Shown here: piece after piece, positions 21,853 to 32,023 of the stretch | Layout of the letters: each line of letters begins with the position of its first letter | Position numbering within the stretch: the stretch's first letter is position 1 | Origin: Pseudomonas parasichuanensis | GTDB taxonomy: Bacteria > Pseudomonadota > Gammaproteobacteria > Pseudomonadales > Pseudomonadaceae | Direction of reading: 5' to 3' | Length of the DNA stretch: 64,000 bases | NCBI RefSeq assembly: GCF_021601385.1 | Contig: NZ_BQHO01000014.1 | Coordinates: 1-64,000 of the forward strand | Notes under the pieces: model-generated | Database searches by the model: none | Seen by the model: the letters and a program-made list of their open reading frames with translations, nothing else | Told to the model about the DNA's origin: nothing | Position numbers and translations under genes: made by a program

Positions 21853-22455
21853 ATGCAACTTAATGTAAATGACGCTCAGGCGATCGAAGTTTCCGAACTG
21901 ACTTTCGGTGGCGAATTCAACGAGACGCTGGTACACCAAGCAGTCGTGGCCTACATGGCCGGCGGCCGTCAGGGCACCAAGCAGCAGAAGACCCGTTCTG
22001 ACGTAGCCGGTGGCGGTAAGCGCCCATGGCGTCAGAAAGGTACTGGCCGTGCTCGTGCCGGTACTACCCGTGGTCCGATCTGGCGTGGCGGTGGTGTAAC
22101 CTTCGCAGCTCGTCCTCAGGATCACTCGCAGAAGCTCAACAAGAAGATGTATCGCGCAGCTCTGCGCTCCATCCTCGCTGAGCTGGTGCGTAGCGACCGT
22201 CTGGTCGTGGTTCAGGACTTCGCTGTTGAAGCCCCGAAAACCAAAGACCTGCTGAACAAGCTGAACGGCATGGGTCTGAGCGATGTTCTGATCGTTTCGG
22301 ACGCTGTTGATCAGAACCTGTACCTGGCTGCTCGCAACCTGCCGCACGTCGACGTACGTGACGTTCAAGGTTCCGACCCGGTCAGTCTGATCGCATACGA
22401 GAAGGTGTTGATCACCGTCTCGGCCGTGAAGAAATTCGAGGAGCTGCTGGGATGA
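21853..22455 (+). CDS. rplD: 50S ribosomal protein L4
   Basis: L4 binds 23S domain I and lines the exit tunnel. In E. coli it also represses the S10 operon, though no matching leader is evident here. The 200-residue product has the tunnel loop with [20 protein letters not shown] and [19 protein letters not shown]. Its last four bases overlap rplW (ATGA). Confidence 0.97.
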
Positions 22456-22751
22456 ACCAGGAACGCGTATTCAAAGTCCTCCTTGGCCCGCACGTTTCCG
22501 AGAAGGCTACCGTTCTGGCTGAGAAGAAAGGCCAGTTCGTATTCAAGGTTGCTACCGATGCAACCAAGCTGGAAATCAAGAAAGCTGTCGAAGGCCTGTT
22601 CAACGTAAAAGTTGAAAACGTGTCGACTGTTAACGTTCTGGGTAAAACCAAGCGTACCGCACGTGGTCTGGGCAAGCGTAATGACTGGAAGAAGGCGATC
22701 GTCTCCCTTCAGCCAGGCCAAGATCTCGATTTCAGCAGCAGTGCTGAGTAA
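22452..22751 (+). CDS. rplW: 50S ribosomal protein L23
   Basis: L23 sits at the tunnel exit and docks trigger factor and SRP. The 99-residue protein ([20 protein letters not shown]) has the expected [20 protein letters not shown] extended loop. The start overlaps the rplD stop by four bases, indicating translational coupling. Confidence 0.97.
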
Positions 22752-22765
22752 GGAAGGGGTGCATC

Positions 22766-23590
22766 ATGGCAATCGTTAAATGCAAACCGACTTCCCCTGG
22801 CCGCCGTTTTGTGGTCAAGGTGGTCAACAAGGAGCTGCACAAAGGCGCTCCTCACGCACCGCTGATCGAGAAAAAATCGAAGTCTGGTGGTCGTAACAAC
22901 AATGGCCGCATCACCACGCGTCACGTGGGTGGTGGTCATAAGCAGCACTACCGTCTGGTCGACTTCCGTCGCAACGACAAGGATGGCATTCCTGCCACCG
23001 TCGAGCGTATCGAATACGATCCAAACCGTACTGCTCACATCGCCCTGCTGTGCTACGCAGACGGTGAGCGTCGCTACATCATCGCCCCTAAAGGCGTGAG
23101 TGCTGGCGACCAGCTGATCGCAGGTGCCCTGGCCCCAATCAAGGCCGGTAACTCCCTGCAGCTGCGCAACATTCCAGTAGGTAGCACCATTCACGGCATC
23201 GAACTGAAGCCGGGTAAAGGTGCTCAGATCGCTCGTTCCGCTGGTGCTTCGGCTCAGCTGATCGCTCGCGAAGGTGTCTACGTGACCCTGCGTCTGCGCT
23301 CTGGTGAAATGCGTAAAGTCCTGGCTGAGTGCCGTGCGACCCTGGGCGAAGTCTCGAACTCCGAGCACAGCCTGCGTTCGCTGGGTAAAGCTGGTGCCAA
23401 ACGCTGGCGCGGCGTTCGCCCAACCGTTCGTGGTGTTGCCATGAACCCGGTTGACCACCCGCATGGTGGTGGTGAAGGTCGTACCTCCGGTGGTCGTCAT
23501 CCGGTATCGCCATGGGGCTTCCCAACCAAGGGTGCTAAAACCCGTGGTAATAAGCGTACCGACAACATGATCGTCCGTCGTCGCAAGTAA
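22766..23590 (+). CDS. rplB: 50S ribosomal protein L2
   Basis: L2 is required for subunit joining and peptidyl transfer. The 274-residue product has the OB-fold and SH3-like domains and the conserved C-terminal [14 protein letters not shown] with the histidine implicated in activity. It is 14 bases after rplW behind AAGGAAGGGG. Confidence 0.98.
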
Positions 23591-23606
23591 CTAGAGGGAT
23601 ACGACA

Positions 23607-23882
23607 GTGCCACGTTCTCTGAAAAAAGGTCCTTTTATCGATCTTCACCTGTTGAAGAAGGTCGAAGTGGCGGTGGAGAAGAACGATCGCAAGCCAGTTA
23701 AAACCTGGTCGCGCCGTTCGATGATCCTGCCACAAATGGTCGGTCTGACCATCGCGGTACACAACGGTCGCCAACACGTCCCAGTTCTCGTGAACGAAGA
23801 CATGGTCGGCCACAAACTGGGCGAGTTCGCCGGTACCCGCACCTACCGCGGGCACGTGGCTGACAAGAAAGCCAAGCGTTAA
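23607..23882 (+). CDS. rpsS: 30S ribosomal protein S19
   Basis: S19 in the 30S head contacts the A-site tRNA and bridge B1a. The 91-residue protein starts with GTG ([20 protein letters not shown]) after AGAGGGA and has the conserved [20 protein letters not shown]. It is 16 bases downstream of rplB. Confidence 0.97.
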
Positions 23883-23893
23883 GGGGTAAGGAA

Positions 23894-24226
23894 ATGGAAG
23901 TAGCCGCTAAGTTGTCGGGCGCTCGCATCTCCGCCCAGAAAGCCCGCTTGGTCGCCGACCAGATCCGCGGGAAGAAGGTGGGCGAAGCGCTCAACCTGTT
24001 GGCCTTCAGCAGCAAAAAAGCCGCTGAAATCATGAAGAAAGTCCTCGAGTCGGCCGTTGCCAACGCCGAACACAACGAAGGCGCAGACGTTGATGACCTG
24101 AAGGTCTCCACCGTCTTCGTCAACGAAGGGCGTTCGCTGAAGCGCATCATGCCGCGTGCCAAAGGCCGCGCTGATCGCATCGTCAAGCGGTCTTGCCATA
24201 TCACTGTCAAGGTTGCGGACAAGTAA
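23894..24226 (+). CDS. rplV: 50S ribosomal protein L22
   Basis: L22 lines the nascent-peptide tunnel. The 110-residue product has the canonical [20 protein letters not shown] start and the tunnel hairpin [18 protein letters not shown]. No deletion is seen in the hairpin loop where macrolide resistance arises. The spacing from rpsS is 11 bases. Confidence 0.97.
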
Positions 24227-24239
24227 CGGAGTCGATCAG

Positions 24240-24926
24240 ATGGGTCAGAAAGTACATCCCACTGGCATTCGCCTGGGAATCGTCAAGGAGCACACCTCCG
24301 TCTGGTACGCAGACGGCGCGACTTACGCAGATTACCTGCTGAAGGATCTGCAAACTCGCGAGTACCTCCAAGACAAACTAAAAAGCGCGTCCGTAAGCCG
24401 TATCGATATTCATCGTCCGGCTCAAACTGCACGCATCACCATCCACACCGCTCGTCCCGGTATCGTTATCGGCAAGAAAGGTGAAGATGTTGAGAAGCTG
24501 CGTCAGGACCTGACCAAGCAGATGGGTGTGCCTGTGCACATCAACATCGAAGAGATCCGCAAGCCGGAACTCGACGCTATGCTGGTTGCTCAGAGCGTAG
24601 CCCAGCAGCTGGAACGCCGCGTAATGTTCCGTCGCGCCATGAAGCGCGCCGTACAGAACGCCATGCGTATTGGTGCCAAGGGCATCAAGATCCAGGTGAG
24701 CGGTCGTCTCGGCGGTGCCGAGATCGCACGTACCGAGTGGTATCGCGAAGGTCGTGTGCCCCTGCACACCCTGCGTGCCGATATCGACTACAACACCTAC
24801 GAAGCTCACACCACCTACGGTGTGATCGGTGTCAAGGTTTGGATCTTCAAAGGCGAAGTGATTGGTGGTCGCCAGGAAGAGCTGAAGCCTCAAGCACCAG
24901 CGCCTCGTAAAAAAGCTGCTAAGTAA
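24240..24926 (+). CDS. rpsC: 30S ribosomal protein S3
   Basis: S3 lines the mRNA entry channel and has helicase activity with S4 and S5. The 228-residue protein starts [20 protein letters not shown] at ATG 24240; a longer frame from 24156 runs back through rplV and is rejected. The KH domain motif [11 protein letters not shown] is at about 79-90, and a lysine-rich tail ends the protein. Confidence 0.97.
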   Translation: MGQKVHPTGIRLGIVKEHTSVWYADGATYADYLLKDLQTREYLQDKLKSASVSRIDIHRPAQTARITIHTARPGIVIGKKGEDVEKLRQDLTKQMGVPVHINIEEIRKPELDAMLVAQSVAQQLERRVMFRRAMKRAVQNAMRIGAKGIKIQVSGRLGGAEIARTEWYREGRVPLHTLRADIDYNTYEAHTTYGVIGVKVWIFKGEVIGGRQEELKPQAPAPRKKAAK

Positions 24927-24938
24927 GGGGTACGCCAA

Positions 24939-25352
24939 ATGTTGCAACCAAAGCGTACAAAATTCCGCAAGCAGATGACTGGCCACAACCGTGGTCTGGC
25001 ACTGCGCGGTAGCAAGGTCAGCTTCGGCGAGTTCGCTCTGAAAGCTGTCGCCCGCGGTCGTCTCACCGCTCGCCAGATCGAGTCGGCACGTCGTGCTCTG
25101 ACCCGTCACGTTAAGCGTGGCGGCAAGATCTGGATCCGTGTGTTCCCGGACAAGCCGGTTACCAAGAAGCCTCTCGAAGTGCGGATGGGTAAAGGTAAGG
25201 GTTCCGTGGAATACTGGGTTGCCCAGATTCAGCCAGGCAAAGTCCTGTACGAGATCGAGGGTGTTTCTGAAGAGCTGGCGCGCGAAGCTTTCGCCCTGGC
25301 CGCTGCAAAGCTGCCTCTCGCCACCTCCTTTGTTAAGCGGACGGTGATGTGA
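24939..25352 (+). CDS. rplP: 50S ribosomal protein L16
   Basis: L16 organises the A-site region of the 50S. The 137-residue product starts [20 protein letters not shown] and contains the conserved [20 protein letters not shown] with the arginine hydroxylated in E. coli nearby. The TGA stop overlaps the rpmC ATG by one base. Confidence 0.97.
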
Positions 25353-25543
25353 TGAAAGCGAATGAACTTCGTGAAAAATCCGCACAGCAACTGAATGAGC
25401 AACTGCTCGGCTTGCTGCGCGACCAGTTCAATCTGCGCATGCAGAAAGCAACTGGCCAGTTGGGGCAGTCGCACCTGCTCTCGCAAGTTAAGCGTGACAT
25501 CGCTCGCGTGAAAACTGTGCTCAACCAGCAGGCAGGTAAGTGA
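25352..25543 (+). CDS. rpmC: 50S ribosomal protein L29
   Basis: L29 is a small helical protein by the tunnel exit next to L23. The 63-residue product ([20 protein letters not shown]) has the family length and the [20 protein letters not shown] block. The ATG at 25352 is preferred to a GTG one codon upstream. Confidence 0.96.
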
Positions 25544-25545
25544 TC

Positions 25546-25812
25546 ATGGCTGAAGCTGAAAAAACCGTCCGTACGCTGACTGGCCGTGTCGTCAGCGACA
25601 AAATGGACAAGACCATCACCGTTCTGATCGAGCGTCGCGTAAAGCACCCGATCTACGGTAAATACGTTAAGCGTTCGACTAAGCTGCACGCGCACGACGA
25701 AGCCAACCAGTGCAAGATCGGCGACAAGGTTTCCATTCGCGAAACCCGTCCGCTGGCCAAGACCAAGTCCTGGGCACTGGTTGAAGTCCTCGAACGCGCT
25801 GTTGAAGTCTAA
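25546..25812 (+). CDS. rpsQ: 30S ribosomal protein S17
   Basis: S17 is a primary 16S-binding protein with an OB fold. The 88-residue product ([20 protein letters not shown]) has the family's [20 protein letters not shown] and the terminal [11 protein letters not shown]. It begins two bases after rpmC. Confidence 0.97.
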   Translation: MAEAEKTVRTLTGRVVSDKMDKTITVLIERRVKHPIYGKYVKRSTKLHAHDEANQCKIGDKVSIRETRPLAKTKSWALVEVLERAVEV

Positions 25813-25835
25813 GGGCTAGGGGTCGGAGAAATTTT

Positions 25836-26204
25836 ATGATTCAGACTCAATCCATGCTCGATGTGGCCGATAACAGCGGCGCTCGTCGCGTCATGTGCAT
25901 CAAGGTGCTCGGCGGTTCGCACCGCCGTTACGCCGGCATCGGTGACATCATCAAGGTAACCGTCAAGGAAGCAATTCCGCGCGGTAAGGTCAAAAAAGGC
26001 CAAGTGATGACTGCTGTTGTCGTCCGTACCCGTCACGGTGTACGTCGCGCTGACGGTTCCATCATTCGTTTCGACGGCAACGCTGCTGTTCTGCTGAACA
26101 CCAAGCAAGAGCCGATCGGCACTCGCATCTTCGGGCCAGTGACCCGTGAACTTCGTACCGAGAAGTTCATGAAGATCGTCTCGCTCGCCCCTGAAGTGCT
26201 CTAA
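25836..26204 (+). CDS. rplN: 50S ribosomal protein L14
   Basis: L14 lies at the subunit interface (bridges B5 and B8) and is the site of RsfS binding. The 122-residue product begins [20 protein letters not shown] and is of exact family length. In E. coli this is the first gene of the spc operon; here only 23 bases separate it from rpsQ, so the S10 and spc units run on without a visible break. Confidence 0.98.
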   Translation: MIQTQSMLDVADNSGARRVMCIKVLGGSHRRYAGIGDIIKVTVKEAIPRGKVKKGQVMTAVVVRTRHGVRRADGSIIRFDGNAAVLLNTKQEPIGTRIFGPVTRELRTEKFMKIVSLAPEVL

Positions 26205-26215
26205 GGAGATCCGAC

Positions 26216-26530
26216 ATGCAAAAGATTCGTCGTGACGACGAGATCATCGTGATCGCCGGCAAAGACAAAGGTAAGCGCGGTAAGGTGCTGAAGGTGCTCG
26301 CTGACGACCGTCTGGTCATCGGTGGTGTCAACCTGGTCAAGCGTCATACCAAGCCTAACCCGATGGCGGGCGTCCAGGGCGGTATCGTCGAGAAAGAAGC
26401 GCCACTGCACGCTTCCAACGTTGCCATCTTCAACAGCGAAACCAACAAAGCTGACCGCGTTGGTTTCAAAGTAGAAGAAGGTAAGAAAATTCGTGTCTTC
26501 AAGTCGACCCAAAAAGCGGTTGATGCTTGA
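26216..26530 (+). CDS. rplX: 50S ribosomal protein L24
   Basis: L24 initiates 50S assembly. The 104-residue product has the KOW motif [20 protein letters not shown] at residues about 7-26 and the [18 protein letters not shown] loop. It follows AAGGAG, 11 bases after rplN. Confidence 0.97.
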   Translation: MQKIRRDDEIIVIAGKDKGKRGKVLKVLADDRLVIGGVNLVKRHTKPNPMAGVQGGIVEKEAPLHASNVAIFNSETNKADRVGFKVEEGKKIRVFKSTQKAVDA

Positions 26531-26550
26531 ACACTGCTAGGTAGAAGACC

Positions 26551-27090
26551 ATGGCACGACTGAAAGAGATTTACCGGAACGAAATCGCTCCTAAGCTTAA
26601 GGAAGAACTTAAGCTGTCGAACGTGATGGAAGTTCCTCGCGTTACCAAAATCACCCTGAACATGGGTCTGGGCGAAGCGATCGGCGACAAGAAAGTCATC
26701 GAGCACGCTGTTGCTGACCTGGAAAAGATCACCGGTCAAAAGCCGGTCGTGACTTTCGCTCGTAAATCCATCGCGGGCTTCAAAGTCCGTGAAGGCTGGC
26801 CGATCGGCGTCAAGGTGACCCTGCGTAGCGACAAGATGTACGAATTCCTGGACCGCCTGCTGGCGATCTCCCTGCCTCGGGTTCGCGACTTCCGCGGCCT
26901 GAACGCCAAGTCCTTCGATGGTCGTGGCAACTACAGCATGGGCGTGAAAGAGCAGATCATCTTCCCGGAAATCGACTACGACAAGATCGATGCTCTGCGC
27001 GGTTTGGACATCACCCTGACCACCACTGCTCGTTCGGACGACGAAGGCCGCGCTCTGCTGCGTGCTTTCAAGTTCCCGTTCCGCAACTGA
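26551..27090 (+). CDS. rplE: 50S ribosomal protein L5
   Basis: L5 binds 5S rRNA and forms intersubunit bridge B1b. The 179-residue product has the motif [20 protein letters not shown] and the conserved [20 protein letters not shown]. In E. coli S8 represses the operon at the start of this gene; I did not identify that site here. Confidence 0.97.
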   Translation: MARLKEIYRNEIAPKLKEELKLSNVMEVPRVTKITLNMGLGEAIGDKKVIEHAVADLEKITGQKPVVTFARKSIAGFKVREGWPIGVKVTLRSDKMYEFLDRLLAISLPRVRDFRGLNAKSFDGRGNYSMGVKEQIIFPEIDYDKIDALRGLDITLTTTARSDDEGRALLRAFKFPFRN

Positions 27091-27103
27091 TTGGAGTAGG
27101 AAA

Positions 27104-27409
27104 ATGGCCAAGAAGAGCATGAAAAACCGCGAGCTGAAGCGTCAGCTCACGGTAGCCAAGTACGCCAAAAAGCGTGCCGAGCTGAAAGCGATCATCGTCA
27201 ACCTGAACGCCTCTCCTGAAGAGCGTTTCGCTGCCGTTGTCGCCCTGCAGAAGCAGCCACGTGACGCTAGCGCCTCGCGCATGCGTAACCGCTGCCGCAT
27301 CACCGGTCGTCCGCACGGCGTGTACCGCAAGTTCGGCCTCGGCCGTAACAAGCTGCGCGAAGCCGCCATGCGTGGTGATGTGCCAGGTCTGGTCAAGGCC
27401 AGCTGGTAA
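27104..27409 (+). CDS. rpsN: 30S ribosomal protein S14, zinc-independent form
   Basis: S14 is in the 30S head. The 101-residue length and lack of a CxxC-CxxC zinc ribbon place it in the long, zinc-free class; the conserved block [20 protein letters not shown] is present. The ATG at 27104 follows TTGGAGTAGG. A 210-base gap with hairpins and a promoter follows, which is unusual inside this otherwise packed operon. Confidence 0.96.
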   Translation: MAKKSMKNRELKRQLTVAKYAKKRAELKAIIVNLNASPEERFAAVVALQKQPRDASASRMRNRCRITGRPHGVYRKFGLGRNKLREAAMRGDVPGLVKASW

Positions 27410-27425
27410 TCCCGGTTGGCGTGAC

Positions 27426-27462
27426 CACCGGCGGGAGGGGAGTGATCTTCCGACCGCCGGTG
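27426..27462 (+). other. Hairpin in the rpsN-rpsH gap
   Basis: CACCGGCGG (27426-27434) pairs perfectly with CCGCCGGTG (27454-27462) around a 19-base loop. It directly follows rpsN and precedes a second, terminator-like hairpin. Confidence 0.5.
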
Positions 27463-27473
27463 ACCTCGCAAAG

Positions 27474-27506
27474 AAACAAGCCCCTATATGGGGCTTGTTT
27501 CGTTTC
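27474..27506 (+). terminator. Terminator-like hairpin in the rpsN-rpsH gap
   Basis: A perfect 11-bp stem (AAACAAGCCCC with GGGGCTTGTTT) closes on TATAT and leads into CGTTTC. It could attenuate read-through into rpsH. Confidence 0.7.
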
Positions 27507-27523
27507 TGCCTTGTGTCTAGAAT
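27495..27523 (+). promoter_or_regulatory. Internal promoter ahead of rpsH
   Basis: TTGTTT (27495-27500), lying in the 3' arm of the preceding hairpin, and TAGAAT (27518-27523) are 17 bases apart. A GC-rich discriminator follows. It would restart transcription for rpsH-secY-rpmJ. Confidence 0.55.
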
Positions 27524-27619
27524 GACCGGCTCACCTGAGCCTGGGTTTTTTACCCTGCCTGCCCGGGTGGTTGTGATAGCCGCAAGGCTAATAATTCTTG
27601 TATCAGGAGCATCTAGCCC

Positions 27620-28012
27620 ATGAGTATGCAGGACCCGTTAGCGGACATGCTAACTCGCATCCGTAATGCCCAGATGGCTGAAAAGTCTGTCGTAAGCATG
27701 CCTTCCTCCACGCTGAAGGTCGCGGTTGCCAAAGTACTGAAAGACGAAGGTTACATCGCCGGCTACGAAGTCAGCGGCGAAGCCAAGCCTTCCCTGTCGA
27801 TCGAACTGAAGTACTTCGAAGGCCGTCCGGTCATCGAGGAACTGAAGCGCACCAGCCGTCCAGGCCTGCGCCAGTACAAGGCCGTCACCGACCTGCCGAA
27901 AGTACGTGGCGGTCTGGGCGTGTCTATCGTCTCCACCAACAAAGGTGTGATGACTGACCGCGCTGCGCGCGCTGCCGGTGTCGGCGGCGAAGTTCTGTGC
28001 ACAGTGTTCTAA
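27620..28012 (+). CDS. rpsH: 30S ribosomal protein S8
   Basis: S8 binds the 16S central domain and in E. coli is the spc operon repressor. The 130-residue product starts [20 protein letters not shown] and ends with the conserved [20 protein letters not shown] region. Behind it lies a separate hairpin and promoter region, so here S8 may head its own sub-operon. Confidence 0.97.
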   Translation: MSMQDPLADMLTRIRNAQMAEKSVVSMPSSTLKVAVAKVLKDEGYIAGYEVSGEAKPSLSIELKYFEGRPVIEELKRTSRPGLRQYKAVTDLPKVRGGLGVSIVSTNKGVMTDRAARAAGVGGEVLCTVF

Positions 28013-28024
28013 GGGGAGATAGGC

Positions 28025-28558
28025 ATGTCTCGCGTCGCTAAGAACCCCGTTAAGCTGCCAGCAGGCGTCGAAGTCAAATTCGCCGGTCAGCAGCTTTCGG
28101 TGAAGGGTGCCAAGGGCACTCTCGAACTGAACGTTCACTCGTCTGTTGAAGTTACCGAAGAAGCTGGCGAGCTGCGTTTCGTCGCTCGCAACGGTGATCA
28201 GCAAGCTCGCGCCATGGCCGGTACCACCCGCGCCCTGGTGAACAACATGGTCCAGGGCGTAAGCCAAGGCTTCGAGCGCAAGCTCCAGCTGGTCGGTGTT
28301 GGTTACAAGGCACAGGCCAAGGGCACCGTCCTGAACCTGGCTCTGGGCTTCTCGCACCCAGTGGATTACGAACTGCCAGCCGGTATCACCGCTGAAACCC
28401 CAAGCCAGACCGACATCCTGATCAAGGGTATCGACAAGCAGCTGGTAGGTCAGGTGGCCGCTGAAGTCCGCGGTTTCCGTCCGCCAGAGCCTTACAAGGG
28501 CAAGGGTGTGCGTTACGCGGACGAAGTAGTCCGTCGTAAAGAAGCCAAGAAGAAGTAG
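28025..28558 (+). CDS. rplF: 50S ribosomal protein L6
   Basis: L6 has two related domains near the sarcin-ricin loop. The 177-residue product has the C-terminal signature [20 protein letters not shown]. It starts 12 bases after rpsH behind AGGGGAG. Confidence 0.97.
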   Translation: MSRVAKNPVKLPAGVEVKFAGQQLSVKGAKGTLELNVHSSVEVTEEAGELRFVARNGDQQARAMAGTTRALVNNMVQGVSQGFERKLQLVGVGYKAQAKGTVLNLALGFSHPVDYELPAGITAETPSQTDILIKGIDKQLVGQVAAEVRGFRPPEPYKGKGVRYADEVVRRKEAKKK

Positions 28559-28568
28559 GGCCTAGCAA

Positions 28569-28919
28569 ATGACCGACAAAAAAGTTACTCGACTGCGTCG
28601 CGCTCGCAAAGCACGCCTGAAAATGCACGAGCTCGAAGCCGTGCGTCTGTGCGTGTTCCGCTCCTCGCAGCACATCTACGCCCAGGTCATCTCGGCCGAC
28701 GGCAGCAAGGTTCTGGCAAGTGCCTCGACCTTGGACAAAGAACTGCGTGATGGTGCCACCGGCAACATCGACGCGGCCACTAAGGTTGGCAAGCTGGTAG
28801 CTGAGCGTGCGAAAGCCGCCGGTGTATCTCAAGTTGCCTTTGACCGTTCCGGCTTCAAGTACCATGGCCGCGTCAAAGCGCTGGCTGATGCTGCTCGTGA
28901 AGGCGGGCTGGAGTTCTAA
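28569..28919 (+). CDS. rplR: 50S ribosomal protein L18
   Basis: L18 carries 5S rRNA into the 50S subunit together with L5. The 116-residue product has the arginine/lysine-rich start and ends [20 protein letters not shown] and EGGLEF, typical of the family. It is 10 bases after rplF. Confidence 0.97.
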   Translation: MTDKKVTRLRRARKARLKMHELEAVRLCVFRSSQHIYAQVISADGSKVLASASTLDKELRDGATGNIDAATKVGKLVAERAKAAGVSQVAFDRSGFKYHGRVKALADAAREGGLEF

Positions 28920-28922
28920 GTT

Positions 28923-29423
28923 ATGGCAAATAACGATCAAAAGCGCGACGAAGGCTACATCGAGAAGCTGGTTCAAGTTAACCGCGTTGCCAAGACCGTC
29001 AAGGGCGGCCGTATCTTCACCTTCACCGCGCTGACCGTGGTAGGTGATGGCAAAGGCCGCGTTGGCTTCGGCCGTGGCAAATCGCGCGAAGTACCAGCTG
29101 CGATCCAGAAAGCCATGGAAGCTGCTCGTCGCAACATGATTCAGGTTGACCTGAAAGGCACCACCCTGCAGTACGCCACCAAGGCCGCCCACGGCGCCTC
29201 GAAGGTCTACATGCAGCCTGCCTCGGAAGGTACCGGTATCATCGCCGGTGGCGCAATGCGTGCCGTCCTGGAAGTTGCTGGCGTTCAGAACGTCCTGGCC
29301 AAGTGCTACGGCTCGACCAACCCAGTGAACGTGGTACACGCCACCTTCAAGGGTCTGAAAGCCATGCAATCCCCTGAGTCCATTGCTGCCAAGCGCGGCA
29401 AGACTGTTGAGGAGATCCGCTGA
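28923..29423 (+). CDS. rpsE: 30S ribosomal protein S5
   Basis: S5 is at the mRNA entry site and contributes to accuracy. The 166-residue product has the dsRBD-like N-domain ([20 protein letters not shown]) with the loop where spectinomycin-resistance changes occur intact, and the C-domain with [16 protein letters not shown]. It starts three bases after rplR. Confidence 0.97.
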   Translation: MANNDQKRDEGYIEKLVQVNRVAKTVKGGRIFTFTALTVVGDGKGRVGFGRGKSREVPAAIQKAMEAARRNMIQVDLKGTTLQYATKAAHGASKVYMQPASEGTGIIAGGAMRAVLEVAGVQNVLAKCYGSTNPVNVVHATFKGLKAMQSPESIAAKRGKTVEEIR

Positions 29424-29425
29424 TC

Positions 29426-29602
29426 ATGGCAACCGTTAAAGTTACGCTGATCAAGAGCGTCTCGGGCCGTATCCCTAACCACAAACTGTGCGTCAAGGGT
29501 CTGGGTCTGCGTCGTATCGGTCACACTGTAGAAGTCCAGGATACTCCCGAGAACCGCGGGATGATCAACAAGGCTTACTACATGCTGAAGGTCGAGGGTT
29601 AA
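29426..29602 (+). CDS. rpmD: 50S ribosomal protein L30
   Basis: This 58-codon gene encodes a small 50S protein ([20 protein letters not shown] at the start, [14 protein letters not shown] at the end). The conserved [20 protein letters not shown] is present. It begins two bases after the rpsE stop and is followed by rplO three bases later, the universal spc order. Confidence 0.96.
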   Translation: MATVKVTLIKSVSGRIPNHKLCVKGLGLRRIGHTVEVQDTPENRGMINKAYYMLKVEG

Positions 29603-29605
29603 TCG

Positions 29606-30040
29606 ATGAAACTCAATGATCTGAGTCCAGCGCCGGGTTCCCGTCGCGAGAAGCACCGTCCGGGCCGTGGTATCGGTAGCGGTCTGGGCAAGACTGGTGG
29701 CCGTGGTCACAAAGGTCAGACTTCGCGCTCCGGTGGCACCATTGCTCCAGGCTTCGAAGGCGGTCAACAGCCGCTGCACCGTCGCCTGCCGAAGTTCGGC
29801 TTCGTATCCCTGAAAGCCATGGACCGCGCAGAAGTGCGTCTGTCCGAGCTGGCCAAGGTGGAAGGCGATCTGATCACCGTTCAGTCCCTCAAGGACGCCA
29901 ACGTGATCGGCCAGCACGTACAGCGCGTGAAAATCATGCTGTCGGGCGAAGTCACTCGCGCAGTCACCCTCAAGGGTATCGCCGTCACCAAAGGTGCACG
30001 TGCGGCTATCGAAGCAGCTGGCGGCAAGTTCGAGGAATAA
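29606..30040 (+). CDS. rplO: 50S ribosomal protein L15
   Basis: L15 is a late-assembly 50S protein. The 144-residue product starts [20 protein letters not shown], has the glycine-rich [20 protein letters not shown] and the conserved [18 protein letters not shown]. Its TAA stop is directly followed by the secY ATG. Confidence 0.97.
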   Translation: MKLNDLSPAPGSRREKHRPGRGIGSGLGKTGGRGHKGQTSRSGGTIAPGFEGGQQPLHRRLPKFGFVSLKAMDRAEVRLSELAKVEGDLITVQSLKDANVIGQHVQRVKIMLSGEVTRAVTLKGIAVTKGARAAIEAAGGKFEE

Positions 30041-31372
30041 ATGGCTAAGCAAGGTGCTCTCTCTTCGCTCGGTAAGGGCGGGATGTCGGAACTCTGGGCT
30101 CGTCTGCGTTTTCTGTTCATGGCGATCATCGTCTATCGGATTGGCGCGCACATCCCGGTACCAGGCATTAACCCGGACCGTCTCGCGGATCTGTTCCGGC
30201 AGAATGAGGGGACCATTCTTAGCTTGTTCAACATGTTTTCCGGCGGCGCGCTGGAGCGCATGAGCATCTTTGCACTGGGGATCATGCCGTACATCTCGGC
30301 GTCGATCATCATGCAGCTCATGACCGCTGTCAGCCCGCAGCTGGAGCAGTTGAAGAAGGAAGGTGAAGCTGGCCGTCGCAAGATCAGCCAGTACACCCGC
30401 TACGGCACCGTTATCCTGGCGCTGGTCCAAGCCATTGGCATGTCCATCGGCCTGGCCAACCAGGGCGTGGCGTTTTCTGTTGGCCTCGGCTTCCATGTCG
30501 TCGCCGTCTCCACCTTCGTGGCAGGCGCGATGTTCATGATGTGGCTGGGTGAGCAGATCACCGAGCGCGGTGTGGGCAACGGTATCTCGATGTTGATCTT
30601 CGCAGGTATCGTTGCCGGTCTTCCGAGAGCAATCGGGCAGTCTTTCGAGTCTGCACGCACAGGCGATATCAACATCTTCGCCCTGGTCGCTATCGGTTTG
30701 CTGGCAGTAGCGATTATCGGTTTCGTGGTGTTCATTGAGCGTGGTCAGCGTCGTATCGCCGTTCACTATGCCAAGCGTCAGCAGGGCCGCAAGGTCTTCG
30801 CTGCGCAGACCAGCCACCTGCCGCTGAAAGTGAACATGGCGGGCGTAATCCCGGCCATTTTCGCGAGCAGCATCTTGCTGTTCCCGGCTTCGCTGGGTGC
30901 CTGGTTCGGTCAGTCCGAAGGTATGGGCTGGCTGCAGGACATCTCGCAGTCGATCGCTCCTGGTCAGCCGTTGAACATTCTGCTGTTTAGTGCAGGGATC
31001 ATTTTCTTCTGCTTCTTCTACACAGCGTTGATGTTCAACCCGAAAGACGTAGCGGAAAACCTGAAGAAGTCCGGTGCCTTTATTCCGGGTATCCGTCCTG
31101 GTGAGCAGTCGGCGCGCTACATTGATGGCGTTCTGACCCGTTTGACCATGTTCGGTGCTCTTTACATGATGGCCGTGTGCCTGCTGCCCCAGTTCCTGGT
31201 GGTGGCTGCAAACGTGCCGTTCTACCTTGGCGGGACCTCGTTGCTGATTGTGGTAGTGGTTGTGATGGACTTCATGTCCCAAGTACAATCGCACCTCGTT
31301 TCGCACCAGTACGAATCCCTGATGAAGAAAGCCAACCTGAAAGGCTACGGCGGCAGCGGTCTGCTGCGCTGA
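30041..31372 (+). CDS. secY: Protein translocase subunit SecY
   Basis: SecY is the channel subunit of the Sec translocon. The 443-residue protein has ten predicted membrane helices, beginning with [20 protein letters not shown]; the plug-bearing segment [16 protein letters not shown] follows, and the cytoplasmic loop with [17 protein letters not shown] binds SecA and the ribosome. No base separates it from rplO, so translation is probably coupled. Confidence 0.97.
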   Translation: MAKQGALSSLGKGGMSELWARLRFLFMAIIVYRIGAHIPVPGINPDRLADLFRQNEGTILSLFNMFSGGALERMSIFALGIMPYISASIIMQLMTAVSPQLEQLKKEGEAGRRKISQYTRYGTVILALVQAIGMSIGLANQGVAFSVGLGFHVVAVSTFVAGAMFMMWLGEQITERGVGNGISMLIFAGIVAGLPRAIGQSFESARTGDINIFALVAIGLLAVAIIGFVVFIERGQRRIAVHYAKRQQGRKVFAAQTSHLPLKVNMAGVIPAIFASSILLFPASLGAWFGQSEGMGWLQDISQSIAPGQPLNILLFSAGIIFFCFFYTALMFNPKDVAENLKKSGAFIPGIRPGEQSARYIDGVLTRLTMFGALYMMAVCLLPQFLVVAANVPFYLGGTSLLIVVVVVMDFMSQVQSHLVSHQYESLMKKANLKGYGGSGLLR

Positions 31373-31402
31373 TTTAGCCCCTTAAGGTTCGAGGAGTCGG
31401 TA

Positions 31403-31519
31403 ATGAAAGTTCGTGCATCGGTGAAAAAGCTGTGCCGCAACTGCAAGATCATTCGTCGCGAAGGTATCGTGCGCGTGATCTGCAGCGTGGAACCGCGTCA
31501 CAAGCAGCGCCAAGGCTGA
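31403..31519 (+). CDS. rpmJ: 50S ribosomal protein L36, zinc-ribbon form
   Basis: This 38-codon gene encodes the smallest 50S protein ([20 protein letters not shown]). Cys11, Cys14, Cys27 and His33 form the zinc ribbon of the C+ class. The presence of a C+ copy suggests that a zinc-free paralogue could be induced elsewhere under zinc limitation. It lies 30 bases after secY behind GAGGAG. Confidence 0.95.
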   Translation: MKVRASVKKLCRNCKIIRREGIVRVICSVEPRHKQRQG

Positions 31520-31534
31520 GTGTGATCTGCGTCA

Positions 31535-31570
31535 AACCCAGCAGCTAGTGTGCTGCTGGGTTGATTATTC
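31535..31570 (+). terminator. Hairpin ending the spc operon
   Basis: AACCCAGCAGC (31535-31545) pairs perfectly with GCTGCTGGGTT (31552-31562) and is followed by GATTATTCGTTT. The tract is imperfect, so termination may be partial. Confidence 0.65.
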
Positions 31571-31589
31571 GTTTCTACAGCGATATTAT
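31561..31589 (+). promoter_or_regulatory. Promoter of the alpha operon
   Basis: TTGATT (31561-31566) and TATTAT (31584-31589) are 17 bases apart. The -35 overlaps the end of the preceding terminator stem. The leader to rpsM is about 53 bases; an S4-binding pseudoknot as in E. coli could not be confirmed. Confidence 0.55.
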
Positions 31590-31648
31590 CTCGCGCCCTA
31601 TTTCTTGGCTTCCGGGGCGTAGGTAGCTGTCAATTGGAGTCCCACTGA

Positions 31649-32005
31649 ATGGCCCGTATTGCAGGCGTCAACATTCCAGATAACAAGCATACTGTTATCT
31701 CGCTGACCTACATCTATGGTGTCGGTCGCACTACTGCACAGAAAATCTGTGCAGACGCTGGTGTCAACCCAGCCGCAAAGATCAAGGATCTGAGCGACGA
31801 GCAAATCGAAACCCTGCGTGGCGAAGTTGCGAAGTTCACCACCGAAGGTGACCTGCGTCGTGACATCAACATGAAGATCAAACGCTTGATGGACCTGGGT
31901 TGCTACCGCGGCCTGCGTCATCGTAAAGGTCTGCCGGTTCGCGGTCAGCGCACCAAGACCAACGCACGCACCCGTAAGGGCCCGCGTAAGCCGATCCGCA
32001 AGTAA
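31649..32005 (+). CDS. rpsM: 30S ribosomal protein S13
   Basis: S13 contacts the P-site tRNA and bridge B1. The 118-residue product begins [20 protein letters not shown] and ends in the basic tail [20 protein letters not shown]. It is the first gene of the alpha operon. Confidence 0.97.
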
Positions 32006-32023
32006 TCGCCCAGGAATATAGAC

